NCBI RefSeq assembly: GCF_020511155.1 | Contig: NZ_CP041216.1 | Location: 992,001-1,056,000 of the forward strand | Length of the DNA: 64,000 nt | From: Shewanella glacialimarina | Lineage (GTDB): Bacteria; Pseudomonadota; Gammaproteobacteria; Enterobacterales; Shewanellaceae | Direction of reading: 5' to 3' | In this document: one piece after another, positions 40,620-51,329 of the stretch | Numbering within the stretch: position 1 is the stretch's first letter | Layout: each line of letters opens with the position of its first letter | Translations under genes and position numbers: made by a program | The notes under the pieces: generated by a model | What the model was told of the DNA's origin: nothing | The model's input: the letters and a program-made list of their open reading frames with translations, nothing else | The model's database searches: none

Positions 40620-43184
40620 ATGACTATTAACAATAAAAGAAAATTTGGCAAAAGCTCATTGAGTTTAGCTGTTTCTATCGCATTATCCGGTTCTTTATTA
40701 AGCGCTCAAGTGTATGCAGCAGATGAAGAAGTTGTTGAGCAAAAAGTTGAGAAAATGGCCGTAATTGGCTCCCGTTCAGCCCCTCGTTCAGTGGGTGAAT
40801 CCCCAGTCCCTATTGATATTATTAGCAGTGATGATTTAAAGAAAAATGGTTCAACAGACATGATTGACATGTTGGTGACATCAGTGCCTTCTTTCAACTC
40901 ACGTGCCCAGCCTATTAGCGACGCGGCAACTCTCGTTCGTCCAGTTAATTTACGTGGTTTACCTTCAGACAGTACTTTGGTTTTAGTTAATGGTAAACGT
41001 CGTCACCGCGCATCAGTTATTGCTTTCCAAGGCGGCGGAGTTAACGATGGCGCTCAGGGTCCTGATATTTCAGTTATTCCAAGTGCAGCATTAAAGCAAG
41101 TTGAAGTGTTACGTGATGGCGCTGCTGCGCAGTATGGATCTGATGCGATCGCTGGTGTAATGAATTTTGTGTTAAAGGACAGCTCTGAAGGTGGCTCAAT
41201 TTCAGCTACTCAAGGCCAGTATTATGAAGGTGATGGCACGTCAACGACTATTGACGCTAACGTAGGCTTACCGTTAACAGACGATGGCTTTGTTAATTTA
41301 ACCGCTCAGTATAAAACCGCTGATGCAACAAGTCGTAGTGTACAACGTTTTGATGCTGCCGCTATTTTGGCCGCTGGTAATACAGATATTCCAAACCCAG
41401 CACAAACTTGGGGTAACCCAGAAATTAAAGATGATTACACTATCTTCATTAATTCTGGATTTGATATAAATGATAAACACAGTCTTTATGCCTTTGGTAA
41501 CGTTTCTTCACGTGATGCAGTAGGTGGCTTCTATTACCGTAACCCACACAACCGTGGTTCTGTTTATTCAAACGATGGCGGTGAAACTTTATTAGTAGGT
41601 GATGTCGGTTTAGCTGAAACCGGTATTGCATCATGTTCATGGGTAGGCAACGTTGCTGCAAATGTACCAAACGTATTAGACACTGCAGATTACCAGTCGA
41701 TGGTTGCTGACCCAAACTGTTTTTCTATGAACCAAGTCCGTCCAGGCGGATACACACCACAGTTTGCCGGTACTATTGAAGATATGTCATTCTTCGCTGG
41801 TATTAAAGGTGAGCTTGCTGATTGGGACTATGATGCAAGTGCGGGTACTGGTTCTAACAAGTCAACTTTTAGTTTACGTAACTCATTAAACCCATCATTA
41901 GGTTTAGCGACGCCAACTGACTTTGAAACTGGTGCTTACGAGCAAGTTGAAACTACGGTTAACTTAGACTTTTCTCGTTTATTTGATGTTTTTGAAGGAC
42001 TTAACTTTGCAACTGGCGTAGAGTGGCGTGAAGAGTCATTTGAAATTACTGCAGGTGAGCAAGCATCTTGGGAAGCGGGTCCTTATGCTTCACAGGGTTT
42101 CAACATTGGCTCACACGGGTTTAAAGGCTTTGGTCCTGAATCCGCTGGTAAAAATGATCGCAGTAATATCGGTGTTTACGTTGATGCAGAAGCCTATTTA
42201 GGTGAGAAATGGTTAGTTGGCGCAGCACTGCGTTACGAAGACTTTTCAACCTTTGGTGATACGTTAAATTACAAGCTAACCGCACAATATTCGGCTACCG
42301 ATGATTTAGCCTTCCGTGCATCGCACAGTACAGGTTTCCGTGCACCGACAGTGGGTCAAGAAAACGTTGTTAACACACAAACTTCAATTGTTAACGGCGA
42401 TTTGATTCAATCATTCATTGCGCCCCCAACGGATCCATTAGCCGCTTACTATGGTGGTGAAGTGTTAACTCCGGAAGAGTCTGTTAGTTATGCTTTAGGT
42501 GCTGTTTATCAAAGTGGTGATTTCTTCTTAACAGTTGATTATTACACTATTGAAGTAACAGGGCGTATTGCTCAATCAAGCCAAATTGATGTTGAAGCAA
42601 AAGACTATGATAACCTTCGAAATCTAGGTGTTGAGTTTCCAGAGTTAATTTCTGCAGTAACGTATTATACCAATGACTTTGATACAACAACTCAAGGTGT
42701 TGATATTGTTGGTTCATATGATACTGAGTTGTTAGCAGGTGACACTAAGTTTAGCTTAGCTTATGGCTGGACTGACACTAATGTTGATAAGTTTAATGAA
42801 AATACCACTGATGCGGGTAAGGTTCGCCGTTTAGAAGATGGTATTCCTGCACATCGTGCTACATTAACTTGGGGTCAAAACTGGGATGAGTTAAGCATGA
42901 ATTTACGTGCTAACTACTTCGGTGAGTACTATGCAACGCATGCTGATGATACTTCTGATTGGGGTTCTGAGATGGCCAGTTCAGCAGTAACAATCGACTT
43001 AGAGGTGAGTTATACCGTTATGGATAGCCTGACCTTCTCAGTAGGTGCAAATAACATATTTGACCAAGAAGCGCAGAAGCTTAAAGATGGTACTTTAGGT
43101 GAGTTAGGTGGTGTTTACTATGAAAGTGGCCCATTTGATTATAATGGTGGTTACTACTACGGTAAAATTAACTACCGTTTCTAG
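40620..43184 (+). CDS. TonB-dependent outer-membrane receptor
   Basis: An 854-residue TonB-dependent receptor. A signal peptide ends near SAQVYA (residue 33), followed by a short segment containing EKMAVIGSR as a candidate TonB box, a plug domain (about residues 55-180) with LRGLPSDSTLVLVNGKRR and AAAQYGSDAIAGVMNF, and a 22-strand barrel ending in Phe (INYRF). Codons are of the highly-expressed kind (many GTT, GCT, GGT). The ligand is not clear; siderophore, vitamin or another nutrient are all possible. Divergent from fadD, followed by a terminator. Confidence 0.93.
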   Translation: MTINNKRKFGKSSLSLAVSIALSGSLLSAQVYAADEEVVEQKVEKMAVIGSRSAPRSVGESPVPIDIISSDDLKKNGSTDMIDMLVTSVPSFNSRAQPISDAATLVRPVNLRGLPSDSTLVLVNGKRRHRASVIAFQGGGVNDGAQGPDISVIPSAALKQVEVLRDGAAAQYGSDAIAGVMNFVLKDSSEGGSISATQGQYYEGDGTSTTIDANVGLPLTDDGFVNLTAQYKTADATSRSVQRFDAAAILAAGNTDIPNPAQTWGNPEIKDDYTIFINSGFDINDKHSLYAFGNVSSRDAVGGFYYRNPHNRGSVYSNDGGETLLVGDVGLAETGIASCSWVGNVAANVPNVLDTADYQSMVADPNCFSMNQVRPGGYTPQFAGTIEDMSFFAGIKGELADWDYDASAGTGSNKSTFSLRNSLNPSLGLATPTDFETGAYEQVETTVNLDFSRLFDVFEGLNFATGVEWREESFEITAGEQASWEAGPYASQGFNIGSHGFKGFGPESAGKNDRSNIGVYVDAEAYLGEKWLVGAALRYEDFSTFGDTLNYKLTAQYSATDDLAFRASHSTGFRAPTVGQENVVNTQTSIVNGDLIQSFIAPPTDPLAAYYGGEVLTPEESVSYALGAVYQSGDFFLTVDYYTIEVTGRIAQSSQIDVEAKDYDNLRNLGVEFPELISAVTYYTNDFDTTTQGVDIVGSYDTELLAGDTKFSLAYGWTDTNVDKFNENTTDAGKVRRLEDGIPAHRATLTWGQNWDELSMNLRANYFGEYYATHADDTSDWGSEMASSAVTIDLEVSYTVMDSLTFSVGANNIFDQEAQKLKDGTLGELGGVYYESGPFDYNGGYYYGKINYRF

Positions 43185-43232
43185 AAACAACTTAAGAGCT
43201 TAATCAATTTAAGCCCCTAATTAATAGCCAAT

Positions 43233-43259
43233 AAAAAGACTGCCTAGGCAGTCTTTTTT
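43233..43259. terminator. Bidirectional terminator after the TonB receptor
   Basis: AAAAGACTGCC and GGCAGTCTTTT form a perfect palindromic stem with T runs in both directions between convergent genes. Confidence 0.9.
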
Positions 43260-43279
43260 GTACCCATTATGTTTTAGCA

Positions 43280-43810
43280 TTACTTCATGATGTCTAAAGC
43301 CTGATAGACATGCCTAATTTCTAACACCTTAGGCAGCTCTATACCGTCTGGGTAGGCTGGGCCATAGACTTTGTTGTATGGTGTACCAGCCGCTCCTTGG
43401 ATGCCCATATACTGTTCAATGACAGTATCTTCCTTAGACCAATTCCCCTGCATTAAAATAATGTTATCGGTCATTAGGGCATTAACTACTTGTTCGCGAT
43501 GAAGCACATTGGCTTTATTCGCTTGGCAAGGAACACACCAATCAGCTGTTATATCGACAAAAACAGTAAAGCCTTGCTCAACATAAGGCGCTATTTTTTC
43601 TGGCGCAAGTGGTTGCCAATGAAGGTTTTTATATGCTTGATAGTTTTCGCCTTTATTAATAAAGGCGATAATGCTGGCAAGACAAAGCGCTAGGCCGCCT
43701 AAAACGAAAATAACCGCCATAGGGATAGCTTTGCCTTTAAACTTTGCGAACAATAAACCCGCAATCGCTAACATTAACGATATAAGTAACAATGAAGCAA
43801 TAATAGACAT
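43280..43810 (-). CDS. Membrane-anchored thioredoxin, DsbD C-terminal-like
   Basis: A 176-residue protein with two N-terminal helices (about 3-22 and 30-50) and a thioredoxin domain facing the periplasm. The active site ADWCVPCQANK has Cys92 and Cys95. The domain resembles the C-terminal domain of DsbD/ScsB, but the alpha and beta domains are missing. It could relay electrons from another membrane thiol reductase. It is complete, with an ATG and divergent LysE gene upstream, so not obviously a truncated DsbD. Confidence 0.82.
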   Translation of the reverse strand: MSIIASLLLISLMLAIAGLLFAKFKGKAIPMAVIFVLGGLALCLASIIAFINKGENYQAYKNLHWQPLAPEKIAPYVEQGFTVFVDITADWCVPCQANKANVLHREQVVNALMTDNIILMQGNWSKEDTVIEQYMGIQGAAGTPYNKVYGPAYPDGIELPKVLEIRHVYQALDIMK

Positions 43811-43922
43811 AGTGATGCTTAATAAAGTGAACTTATAAATAGCATATCAAGATTTACTTAATTTGGTGTTAATGTTCGCAGTAACAATGCAATAGTTTAT
43901 ATAAGAATAAGTAAGGGAAAGT

Positions 43923-44540
43923 ATGAGTTTTACGACTTGGTTAGGGTTACTGGCCATTTGTTGCCTAGGGGCAATGTCACCAGGGCCGAGCTTGGCCATG
44001 GTGGTTAGGCATACATTAGGTGGCAGTCGCTTACACGGTATTGTGTGTGCTTGGGCGCATTCCATTGGTATTGGAATTTATGCTTTGGTGACCTTATTAG
44101 GGCTTGCTGTTGTGCTTAGGGCATCGCCATTATTATTTAATGCGATTGCGATTGTCGGAGCCTTGTATTTGGCTTGGATTGGTATTCAGGCTTTGCGCTC
44201 TAAAGGTGGTATGCAGCAAAAACTCGCCGCTGGAAACAAAACTAGTTTATTGGTTGCTGCACGTGACGGCTTGGCCATTTCATTATTTAACCCCAAAATT
44301 TTATTGTTCTTTTTGGCGTTATTTAGTCAGTTCGTATTAGCTGCAGAGACAATATCAGGGCAAACATTGATTGTACTAACCCCTTTAGTGATTGATGGCC
44401 TTTGGTACACCTTGATTGCGATTATATTATCGCATTCCGCAATATTGCCTAAGCTACGTGAAAAAGCAGTATGGATTGATAGGGTGTCTGGAGTGGTACT
44501 GATTGCGCTTGCTGGGCGGGTTATTTTTACATTGATATAA
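43923..44540 (+). CDS. LysE/RhtB-family amino acid exporter
   Basis: A 205-residue inner-membrane protein with six predicted helices. The family start CLGAMSPGPSLAMVVR and the central SLFNPKILLFFLALF are typical of the LysE/RhtB superfamily, which exports amino acids or their derivatives. Substrate unknown. It diverges from the thioredoxin gene across about 110 bases and is followed by a terminator. Confidence 0.9.
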   Translation: MSFTTWLGLLAICCLGAMSPGPSLAMVVRHTLGGSRLHGIVCAWAHSIGIGIYALVTLLGLAVVLRASPLLFNAIAIVGALYLAWIGIQALRSKGGMQQKLAAGNKTSLLVAARDGLAISLFNPKILLFFLALFSQFVLAAETISGQTLIVLTPLVIDGLWYTLIAIILSHSAILPKLREKAVWIDRVSGVVLIALAGRVIFTLI

Positions 44541-44640
44541 AGATTTTCAGTATAGGCCTCAGTGTCAAGATAACTGTGCGCGTTACATTTTTAACCTGTA
44601 TGCACATATGGAAGAATGCTTACACTTTGAAATTATTAGT

Positions 44641-44676
44641 AATGCCATCTAGTTTAGAGATGGCATTATTTTTAAT
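44641..44676 (+). terminator. Rho-independent terminator downstream of the LysE-family gene
   Basis: AATGCCATCT and AGATGGCATT form a ten-base-pair stem with a seven-base loop, then ATTTTT. Confidence 0.8.
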
Positions 44677-44684
44677 CCAATGAT

Positions 44685-45053
44685 CTAGTTTTTGAAAACT
44701 TGCACACTGTCATCTTTTGCGGGTTCGTTTTCAGCTTTGGAGATTGGTGGGTGCTTAATGTGATCGTCTAAGTTTTCATTTAGCATGAGTTTATACTCAT
44801 TGGCAAACCAAGCTAACGCATTGTCTTTTTCTGCTGCTAGATCAGATGACTTTATTGCTGCTTCAAATGCATTATAGCGAGATGCTGCGTAGCGCAATGC
44901 TGTACCCACTTTACCAATATCATTTTCTGTTTGACCTATTTGATTGGCTAAAGCGATAAATTGATCCGCTAGTTGATATATAGTCGTTGCGCTTTGTGTT
45001 TCAGAACTTGGTGTTTCAGAAGCGACGTTTTGAGGTGTAGATTGTTCAGTCAT
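44685..45053 (-). CDS. DUF3144 domain-containing protein
   Basis: A 122-residue soluble protein. The middle part, FIALANQIGQ through ALRYAASRYNAFEAA, is the DUF3144 core of small helical proteins; the N-terminus is Ser/Thr-rich and probably disordered. I use the ATG at 45053; a GTG three codons upstream is possible. Function unknown. It lies downstream of the prepilin on the same strand, with about 70 bases between. Confidence 0.8.
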   Translation of the reverse strand: MTEQSTPQNVASETPSSETQSATTIYQLADQFIALANQIGQTENDIGKVGTALRYAASRYNAFEAAIKSSDLAAEKDNALAWFANEYKLMLNENLDDHIKHPPISKAENEPAKDDSVQVFKN

Positions 45054-45120
45054 AATGCTCACTTAAGATGTTAGTAAAATAATGAGTGTACCGAGTTTAA
45101 CAGCTAAATTCAGTTTAAAT

Positions 45121-45663
45121 TTAGCTATTAGGATCCGAATCTGTGATGACTTTCCCATTACGGGAATCATAATAAATCGAAAGGGTATTTAATTTATTAT
45201 AGAAGAAACGACATTGGTCGGGGTTGATGTATGTGACTCTGTATTCAGATGCTGTTGAGTTTACGATGGTTGATACACTGGGTGCGTCTTGCAAAATAGT
45301 GTTCCAAACAGAAATGCAGTCGTTAGTGTTATTGAGTCGAGGTGAACTTTCAAATGGTGGATAATTTTGAGCTGGGTATCCCCATAGATTCATATCAAGC
45401 TGTCCACCGACACCGGCATTTTCATATATTTGTAAATTGTCAGCAGGGCCAGAGTTTCCCATGGCAGCCCATTTGATATGTGCAAGGCCAATACCTGATG
45501 CTAATGCGCCACCAGTACCTTTGACATTTGATACGTGGGCATCTTGCTGTAGGTTGATAAACTTAGGCAAGACTATGACAGCAAGAATAGCTAACATGAT
45601 AATAACAATGACTAATTCTATTAAGGTAAAACCTTGTTGCTGTTGAGTTGCTTTAAATTTCAT
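45121..45663 (-). CDS. MSHA-like type IV prepilin, second intact copy
   Basis: A 180-residue prepilin with the short MSHA-style leader MKFKATQQQQG, cleaved before FTLIELVIV, Glu at +5, and PKFINLQQDAH. A Cys pair frames the C-terminal loop (NDCISVW, DQCRFFY). The C-terminal half differs from the prepilin at 1926, so the two are not recent duplicates. There are no pilus assembly genes around it. It is divergent from ung. Confidence 0.88.
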   Translation of the reverse strand: MKFKATQQQQGFTLIELVIVIIMLAILAVIVLPKFINLQQDAHVSNVKGTGGALASGIGLAHIKWAAMGNSGPADNLQIYENAGVGGQLDMNLWGYPAQNYPPFESSPRLNNTNDCISVWNTILQDAPSVSTIVNSTASEYRVTYINPDQCRFFYNKLNTLSIYYDSRNGKVITDSDPNS

Positions 45664-45752
45664 AATACTTAATAAGCGATTTACAATATCAGTACTCTAA
45701 AGTAGCTGATATAAATTAGCAATTTACTCCTAAAAAATTGAGGATATTGAAA

Positions 45753-46412
45753 GTGAAAAGTTGGCCTGGATTTATCAAAAATGAACATCAACAGGATTAC
45801 TTTATTCGGTTAAATAAATTTCTGTCTGAGCAGCAGTCAATGAACAAAGTCATCTTTCCTCCAAAGGCTGATATTTATCGTGCTTTTGAATTAACGCCGG
45901 TTGAAAAGGTGAAAGTGGTGGTGATAGGTCAAGACCCCTATCATGGCGAAGGGCAAGCCCATGGGTTAGCCTTTTCTGTTAAATCGGGTGTAAAAGTACC
46001 ACCATCCTTAGTCAATATTTACAAAGAGCTAGCGCAAGATATACCGAGTTTTTCGATCCCATCTCACGGTAATTTAACCCATTGGGCAGAGCAAGGCTTG
46101 TTATTGTTAAATACGGTTTTAACGGTAGAACAATCTTTGGCGCATTCACATGCTAAAGCTGGGTGGGAAGTGTTTACAGATCATGTGTTAGATTATCTTA
46201 ACAGCTTACCTCAGCCACTGATATTCGTACTGTGGGGCAGCCATGCTATTAAGAAGGGGCGTCTAATTACCCATGAACATCATACTATTTTAAGCGGCCC
46301 TCATCCGTCACCATTATCGGCATATCGTGGTTTTTTTGGATGTGGTCATTTCTCCAAAATAAATCAACAGCTTATTAAAAATGGCCTCGAACCGATTGAT
46401 TGGCAGGTATAA
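45753..46412 (+). CDS. ung: Uracil-DNA glycosylase
   Basis: Removes uracil from DNA. The catalytic motif GQDPYH is at residues 59-64 (Asp61), and the second motif [14 protein letters not shown] near the C-terminus holds the catalytic His. I choose the GTG at 45753, which has GAGG nine bases upstream and gives 219 residues; a TTG at 45738 would add five. A terminator follows. Divergent from the prepilin. Confidence 0.95.
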   Translation: MKSWPGFIKNEHQQDYFIRLNKFLSEQQSMNKVIFPPKADIYRAFELTPVEKVKVVVIGQDPYHGEGQAHGLAFSVKSGVKVPPSLVNIYKELAQDIPSFSIPSHGNLTHWAEQGLLLLNTVLTVEQSLAHSHAKAGWEVFTDHVLDYLNSLPQPLIFVLWGSHAIKKGRLITHEHHTILSGPHPSPLSAYRGFFGCGHFSKINQQLIKNGLEPIDWQV

Positions 46413-46446
46413 AAAAAGCAGTAACAAGAGTTGTTACTGCTTTTTA
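46411..46446. terminator. Bidirectional terminator between ung and ispB
   Basis: AAAAAGCAGTAAC and GTTACTGCTTTTT form a 13-base-pair stem with a seven-base loop, flanked by A and T runs. Confidence 0.9.
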
Positions 46447-46478
46447 AAACAACTTATTGTACGTTAGTTAAATATACC

Positions 46479-47450
46479 TTAGTGCTTACGGGTGACTGAT
46501 AAGTGGGCAAGGGCAATAAGGGCTTGTTTATAGTCTGTATCAGGTAGTACGATTAACGCATCAATGGCTTTTTGTGCTTCTTGTTCAGCCCTTTTTTGCG
46601 TGTATTCAAGTGCACCTGATTTGTTTAAGGCGGCCACTATTTCATCAATTGCCTGGGTGCCGTCACCTTTTTCTATGGCCATTTTTATTAACGCTTTAGC
46701 GGTATCATCACCATGCACCATGGCATAGATTAAGGGTAATGTAGGTTTACCTTCCGCTAAGTCATCGCCAATATTTTTACCTAGTTCACCCGTTTCTGCA
46801 GTGTAGTCGAGTAAGTCATCGGTTAATTGGAATGCTGTGCCTAAATACTTACCGTAATCACCAAGTGCTTGTTGCCATTCTGAAGGAGCTTGTGCTAATA
46901 CACCTGCCAGCAATGTTGCCGCTTCAAACAGTTTTGCTGTTTTACAGTAAATGACACGCATATAGTTAGCTTCAGTGGTTTCGGGGTCATTACAATTCAT
47001 TAATTGCAGCACTTCCCCTTCAGCCAGCACATTGGTTGTGTCAGCCAGAACCTTTAGCACATGCATACTGTCGAGTTCTGTCATCATTTGAAAAGAGCGG
47101 GTATAGAGAAAGTCTCCAACCAATACACTCGCACTGTTTCCAAATAGTGCATTAGCTGTTTCGCGGCCGCGACGTAATGTTGACTCATCGACGACATCAT
47201 CATGCAGTAGTGATGCCGTATGAATAAATTCAATAATAGCGGCTAATTTAACATGTAACTCACCTTGGTAATTTACAGATCTTGCTGCAAGAATTGACAG
47301 TAAAGGACGCAGACGTTTTCCGCCACCATTTATAATGTAGAAGCCTAGTTGATTAATTAGGGCTACATCAGATTCAAGTTGCTTATAAATAAGTTGGTCG
47401 ACAGATTGCATATCTGAGTCTGCCAACAGACGAATGGCGGTTAAATCCAT
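46479..47450 (-). CDS. ispB: Octaprenyl diphosphate synthase
   Basis: A trans-prenyltransferase that makes the ubiquinone and menaquinone side chain. The two Asp-rich motifs are DDVVD (84-88) and DDLLD (211-215), with GGGKRLRP near the start and the LLHDDVVDES context typical of IspB. The 323 residues match E. coli IspB. It is divergent from rplU, as in E. coli. Its product feeds ubiquinone synthesis, where UbiF also acts. Confidence 0.96.
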   Translation of the reverse strand: MDLTAIRLLADSDMQSVDQLIYKQLESDVALINQLGFYIINGGGKRLRPLLSILAARSVNYQGELHVKLAAIIEFIHTASLLHDDVVDESTLRRGRETANALFGNSASVLVGDFLYTRSFQMMTELDSMHVLKVLADTTNVLAEGEVLQLMNCNDPETTEANYMRVIYCKTAKLFEAATLLAGVLAQAPSEWQQALGDYGKYLGTAFQLTDDLLDYTAETGELGKNIGDDLAEGKPTLPLIYAMVHGDDTAKALIKMAIEKGDGTQAIDEIVAALNKSGALEYTQKRAEQEAQKAIDALIVLPDTDYKQALIALAHLSVTRKH

Positions 47451-48004
47451 AATACTCTCTAATTTATTGTGGAAGACGTTAACTGTCTTTCTATTTGGTG
47501 CGCATCTGGGGTCATATCTTACAGGAGAAACGCGCTGATTTTCAAAGTTGTTGTTACTAATTTTGAAACTTGTTATGACTTATTATCAATTTCTAAAATC
47601 TATGTCCGTGCAAATTTTTTTAGTTACTTCATTAATGGAAAGGAAAATCCCTGATCTAATATGCTGTAAGAGCAAATGAGTCAGTGCTTTTCAAGATAAA
47701 TTTAGGTAAAATCATTTCAAAATCCGGTGAAGATAACACAGGAAGATTTTAGCGCTACTTTTAAACTATTAGAATGAGTATTTTTGCGAGGTAGTTAAGG
47801 CAATTGTACTTAATGTTTATACAATATCCAGTTCGTAACAGTGAATATTGTGCAGTAGTAACGGCTTTTTAATTTGAACCTGAATTAACGCTTGCCAGTA
47901 TGAAATTCTTCGCGTAGAATCCGCGCCCATTGTCATTAAAAGTTTTTTAGCACCTATTCTCGTAAGATCGAGTTAGTGTGTTAGTCATTTGGAGTGAAAT
48001 AGCT
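47451..48004. other. Divergent intergenic region ispB-rplU
   Basis: About 550 bases. The rplU promoter (47892-47920) is clear. The rest, from 47451 to about 47890, is AT-rich and shows no gene or recognised RNA; a short open frame at 47469-47654 lacks a ribosome-binding site. The ispB promoter must also lie here. Confidence 0.55.
47892..47920 (+). promoter_or_regulatory. Sigma-70 promoter of rplU-rpmA
   Basis: TTGCCA (47892-47897) and TAGAAT (47915-47920), 17 bases apart, then the GC-rich discriminator CCGCGCCC, as in growth-rate-controlled promoters. It predicts a leader of about 78 bases with a small CTCG/CGAG hairpin before the L21 start. Confidence 0.75.
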
Positions 48005-48316
48005 ATGTACGCTGTTTTTCAAAGTGGCGGAAAGCAACATCGTGTTGCTGAAGGTCATACAGTTCGTCTAGAAAAAATTGAAGTTGCTACTGGTGAAACG
48101 ATTGAGTTTGATCAAGTTCTATTGGTTGCTGATGGTGAGAACGTTCACGTTGGTGCTCCATTAGTTGCTGGTGGTAAAGTTGTTGCTCAAGTGGTTAGCC
48201 ACGGACGCGGTGAAAAGATTACTATTCAAAAGTTTAATCGCCGTAAGCATCACGAAAAGAAAACCGGCCACCGTCAGTGGTTCACTGAAGTTAAAATCAC
48301 CGCGATTAGCGCATAA
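48005..48316 (+). CDS. rplU: 50S ribosomal protein L21
   Basis: A 103-residue ribosomal protein that binds 23S r[20 protein letters not shown] and the Arg/Lys-rich [16 protein letters not shown] are standard. I start at the ATG at 48005, with GGAGTG upstream, which equals the E. coli length; the open frame extends nine codons further upstream. It pairs with rpmA 16 bases downstream. Confidence 0.97.
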   Translation: MYAVFQSGGKQHRVAEGHTVRLEKIEVATGETIEFDQVLLVADGENVHVGAPLVAGGKVVAQVVSHGRGEKITIQKFNRRKHHEKKTGHRQWFTEVKITAISA

Positions 48317-48329
48317 TTTAGGAGTCTAA

Positions 48330-48587
<258 letters not shown>

Positions 48588-48610
48588 TTTTTTAACTAAG
48601 CTAAAATCTA

Positions 48611-48640
48611 AAGCCCTGCCTCTGGTAGGGCTTTTGTGTT
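48611..48640 (+). terminator. Rho-independent terminator downstream of rpmA
   Basis: AAGCCCTGCC and GGTAGGGCTT form a ten-base-pair stem (one G-T pair) with a three-base loop and a T-rich tail. Confidence 0.8.
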
Positions 48641-48870
48641 TTTGTTATTGATCTTGTTTATCAATACAAAATTATTTCTAAGCTCACGTTATCCTCTTGG
48701 TTTTAAAACAATAGTGAACTGAGTGATTAGAAAGATCTATTTTTTGCAGCAAGCGGAAGATGTATTATCCATACACCACGCTTTTCTGCCCCCTGATATT
48801 TATTGTATTTAGGGTTATAATTAGCGCCAAGGTTCTATAGCTCAAAGGTGTCTACACCTTATGCTATTAG

Positions 48871-50070
<1,200 letters not shown>

Positions 50071-50086
50071 GTTTTAAAGGATTACC

Positions 50087-50845
50087 GTGTACGCAGACAA
50101 CCAAAATGATATAACCCGTTTAGTTGTCCGCTGCGCCCAATTGCTGCTTGCCTATGGTGCAGAGTCTGACTTGGTTGAAGAACTAAGTCAGCGATTAGGT
50201 AAAGCATTGGGCCTCGCAAGTGTTGAACTCTCTATATCTTCGAATGCACTTGTGCTAACTAGCCTTGTACATGGGCGTTGTATTACTACGACCAGACGGA
50301 TCCGGGCTCATGGGATCAATATGATGGTGGTATGTGAATTACAACGGCTATGTTTGTTGGCTGAAAAAGGCATTTATGGCCCTAATGAAGTCCGCCGCCG
50401 TCTCGCTCGTATTCAGCCTAAAACATATCCTGCTAAAGTAGTTATTCCTGTAATTGGACTTTCCTGTGCTAGCTTTTGTCATTTATTAGGTGGCGATGTG
50501 ATGGCGTGTTTAGTGACTTTTATTGCATCCTCCATAGGGATGAGTGTGAGACTTTTTCTTGCTAAAAGACATTTTAATTTATTAGTTAACTTTTCTATTA
50601 CTGCTTTTATTACTAATGTTGTTGCTCAATTAGGTTATATTTATCCCATCAGTGAAACTCCTCAAATTGCATTAGCCGCAAGCGTATTAATGCTAGTGCC
50701 AGGTTTTCCGCTAATTAACGCGATTTCAGATATGGTGAAAGGGCATATTAATGTAGGTATTTCACGTTGGGGTAATGCAAGCCTCCTTACCTTAGCTTCA
50801 GTAATTGGTATTACGATTGCAATGCAATTAGGCGGAATATTTTAA
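50087..50845 (+). CDS. yjjP: YjjP-like half of a ThrE-family exporter
   Basis: A 252-residue protein: a soluble N-terminal part (about 1-110) and about five C-terminal helices. In E. coli YjjP and YjjB together are a succinate exporter; the family is related to the threonine exporter ThrE. The conserved LLAYGAESDLVEE near the start and LVPGFPLINAISD in the membrane part support this. The start is GTG with AAAGG six bases upstream. Its stop overlaps the yjjB start by one base. Confidence 0.88.
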   Translation: MYADNQNDITRLVVRCAQLLLAYGAESDLVEELSQRLGKALGLASVELSISSNALVLTSLVHGRCITTTRRIRAHGINMMVVCELQRLCLLAEKGIYGPNEVRRRLARIQPKTYPAKVVIPVIGLSCASFCHLLGGDVMACLVTFIASSIGMSVRLFLAKRHFNLLVNFSITAFITNVVAQLGYIYPISETPQIALAASVLMLVPGFPLINAISDMVKGHINVGISRWGNASLLTLASVIGITIAMQLGGIF

Positions 50846-51315
50846 TGCCGCCCCTGTTATTAGACTTATTACATAATGCTTTTTTTTCCGCAATACCAGC
50901 CTTTGGTTTTGCCATTTTATTTAATGTACCGCAACGTTATCTTGGCTATTGTGCCTTAGCTGGTGCGTTAGGTCATAGTGCTCGAACTGTGTTAATGCAC
51001 GTTAATATGCCGATTGAGTGGGCTACATTTGCCGGAGCAGCTCTGGTGGGGGTTATCACAATTAGATTTGCTAAACGTCATTTAGCCCCACCGTCAATGT
51101 ATGCCGTTGCAGCCATTATTCCGATGATACCCGGAACCTACGCCTTCAATACTGTTATAGCACTTATTCAATTAACGGCTCAAAACCAAGTCAGTCCAGA
51201 GTTAAGTGCGCAAGTCATTGTCAATGGACTTAAAACGGTCTTTATTTTGGGGGCATTAGCTGTCGGGCTAGCACTACCTAGTTTATTATATTATCGCAAT
51301 CGCCCTATCATTTAA
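50845..51315 (+). CDS. yjjB: YjjB-like half of a ThrE-family exporter
   Basis: A 156-residue inner-membrane protein with about five helices, including a long GFAILFNVP segment and MIPGTYAFN. It begins one base inside the yjjP stop codon (TAATG), so it is translationally coupled. The two subunits should form one transporter. Substrate (dicarboxylate or amino acid) is inferred from family only. folA follows 14 bases downstream. Confidence 0.88.
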   Translation: MPPLLLDLLHNAFFSAIPAFGFAILFNVPQRYLGYCALAGALGHSARTVLMHVNMPIEWATFAGAALVGVITIRFAKRHLAPPSMYAVAAIIPMIPGTYAFNTVIALIQLTAQNQVSPELSAQVIVNGLKTVFILGALAVGLALPSLLYYRNRPII

Positions 51316-51329
51316 TTAGAGGATTCATT

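Noticed and set aside
47469..47654. 61-codon open frame upstream of rplU
   Set aside because: No ribosome-binding site and no recognisable protein features; the region is a divergent promoter region.
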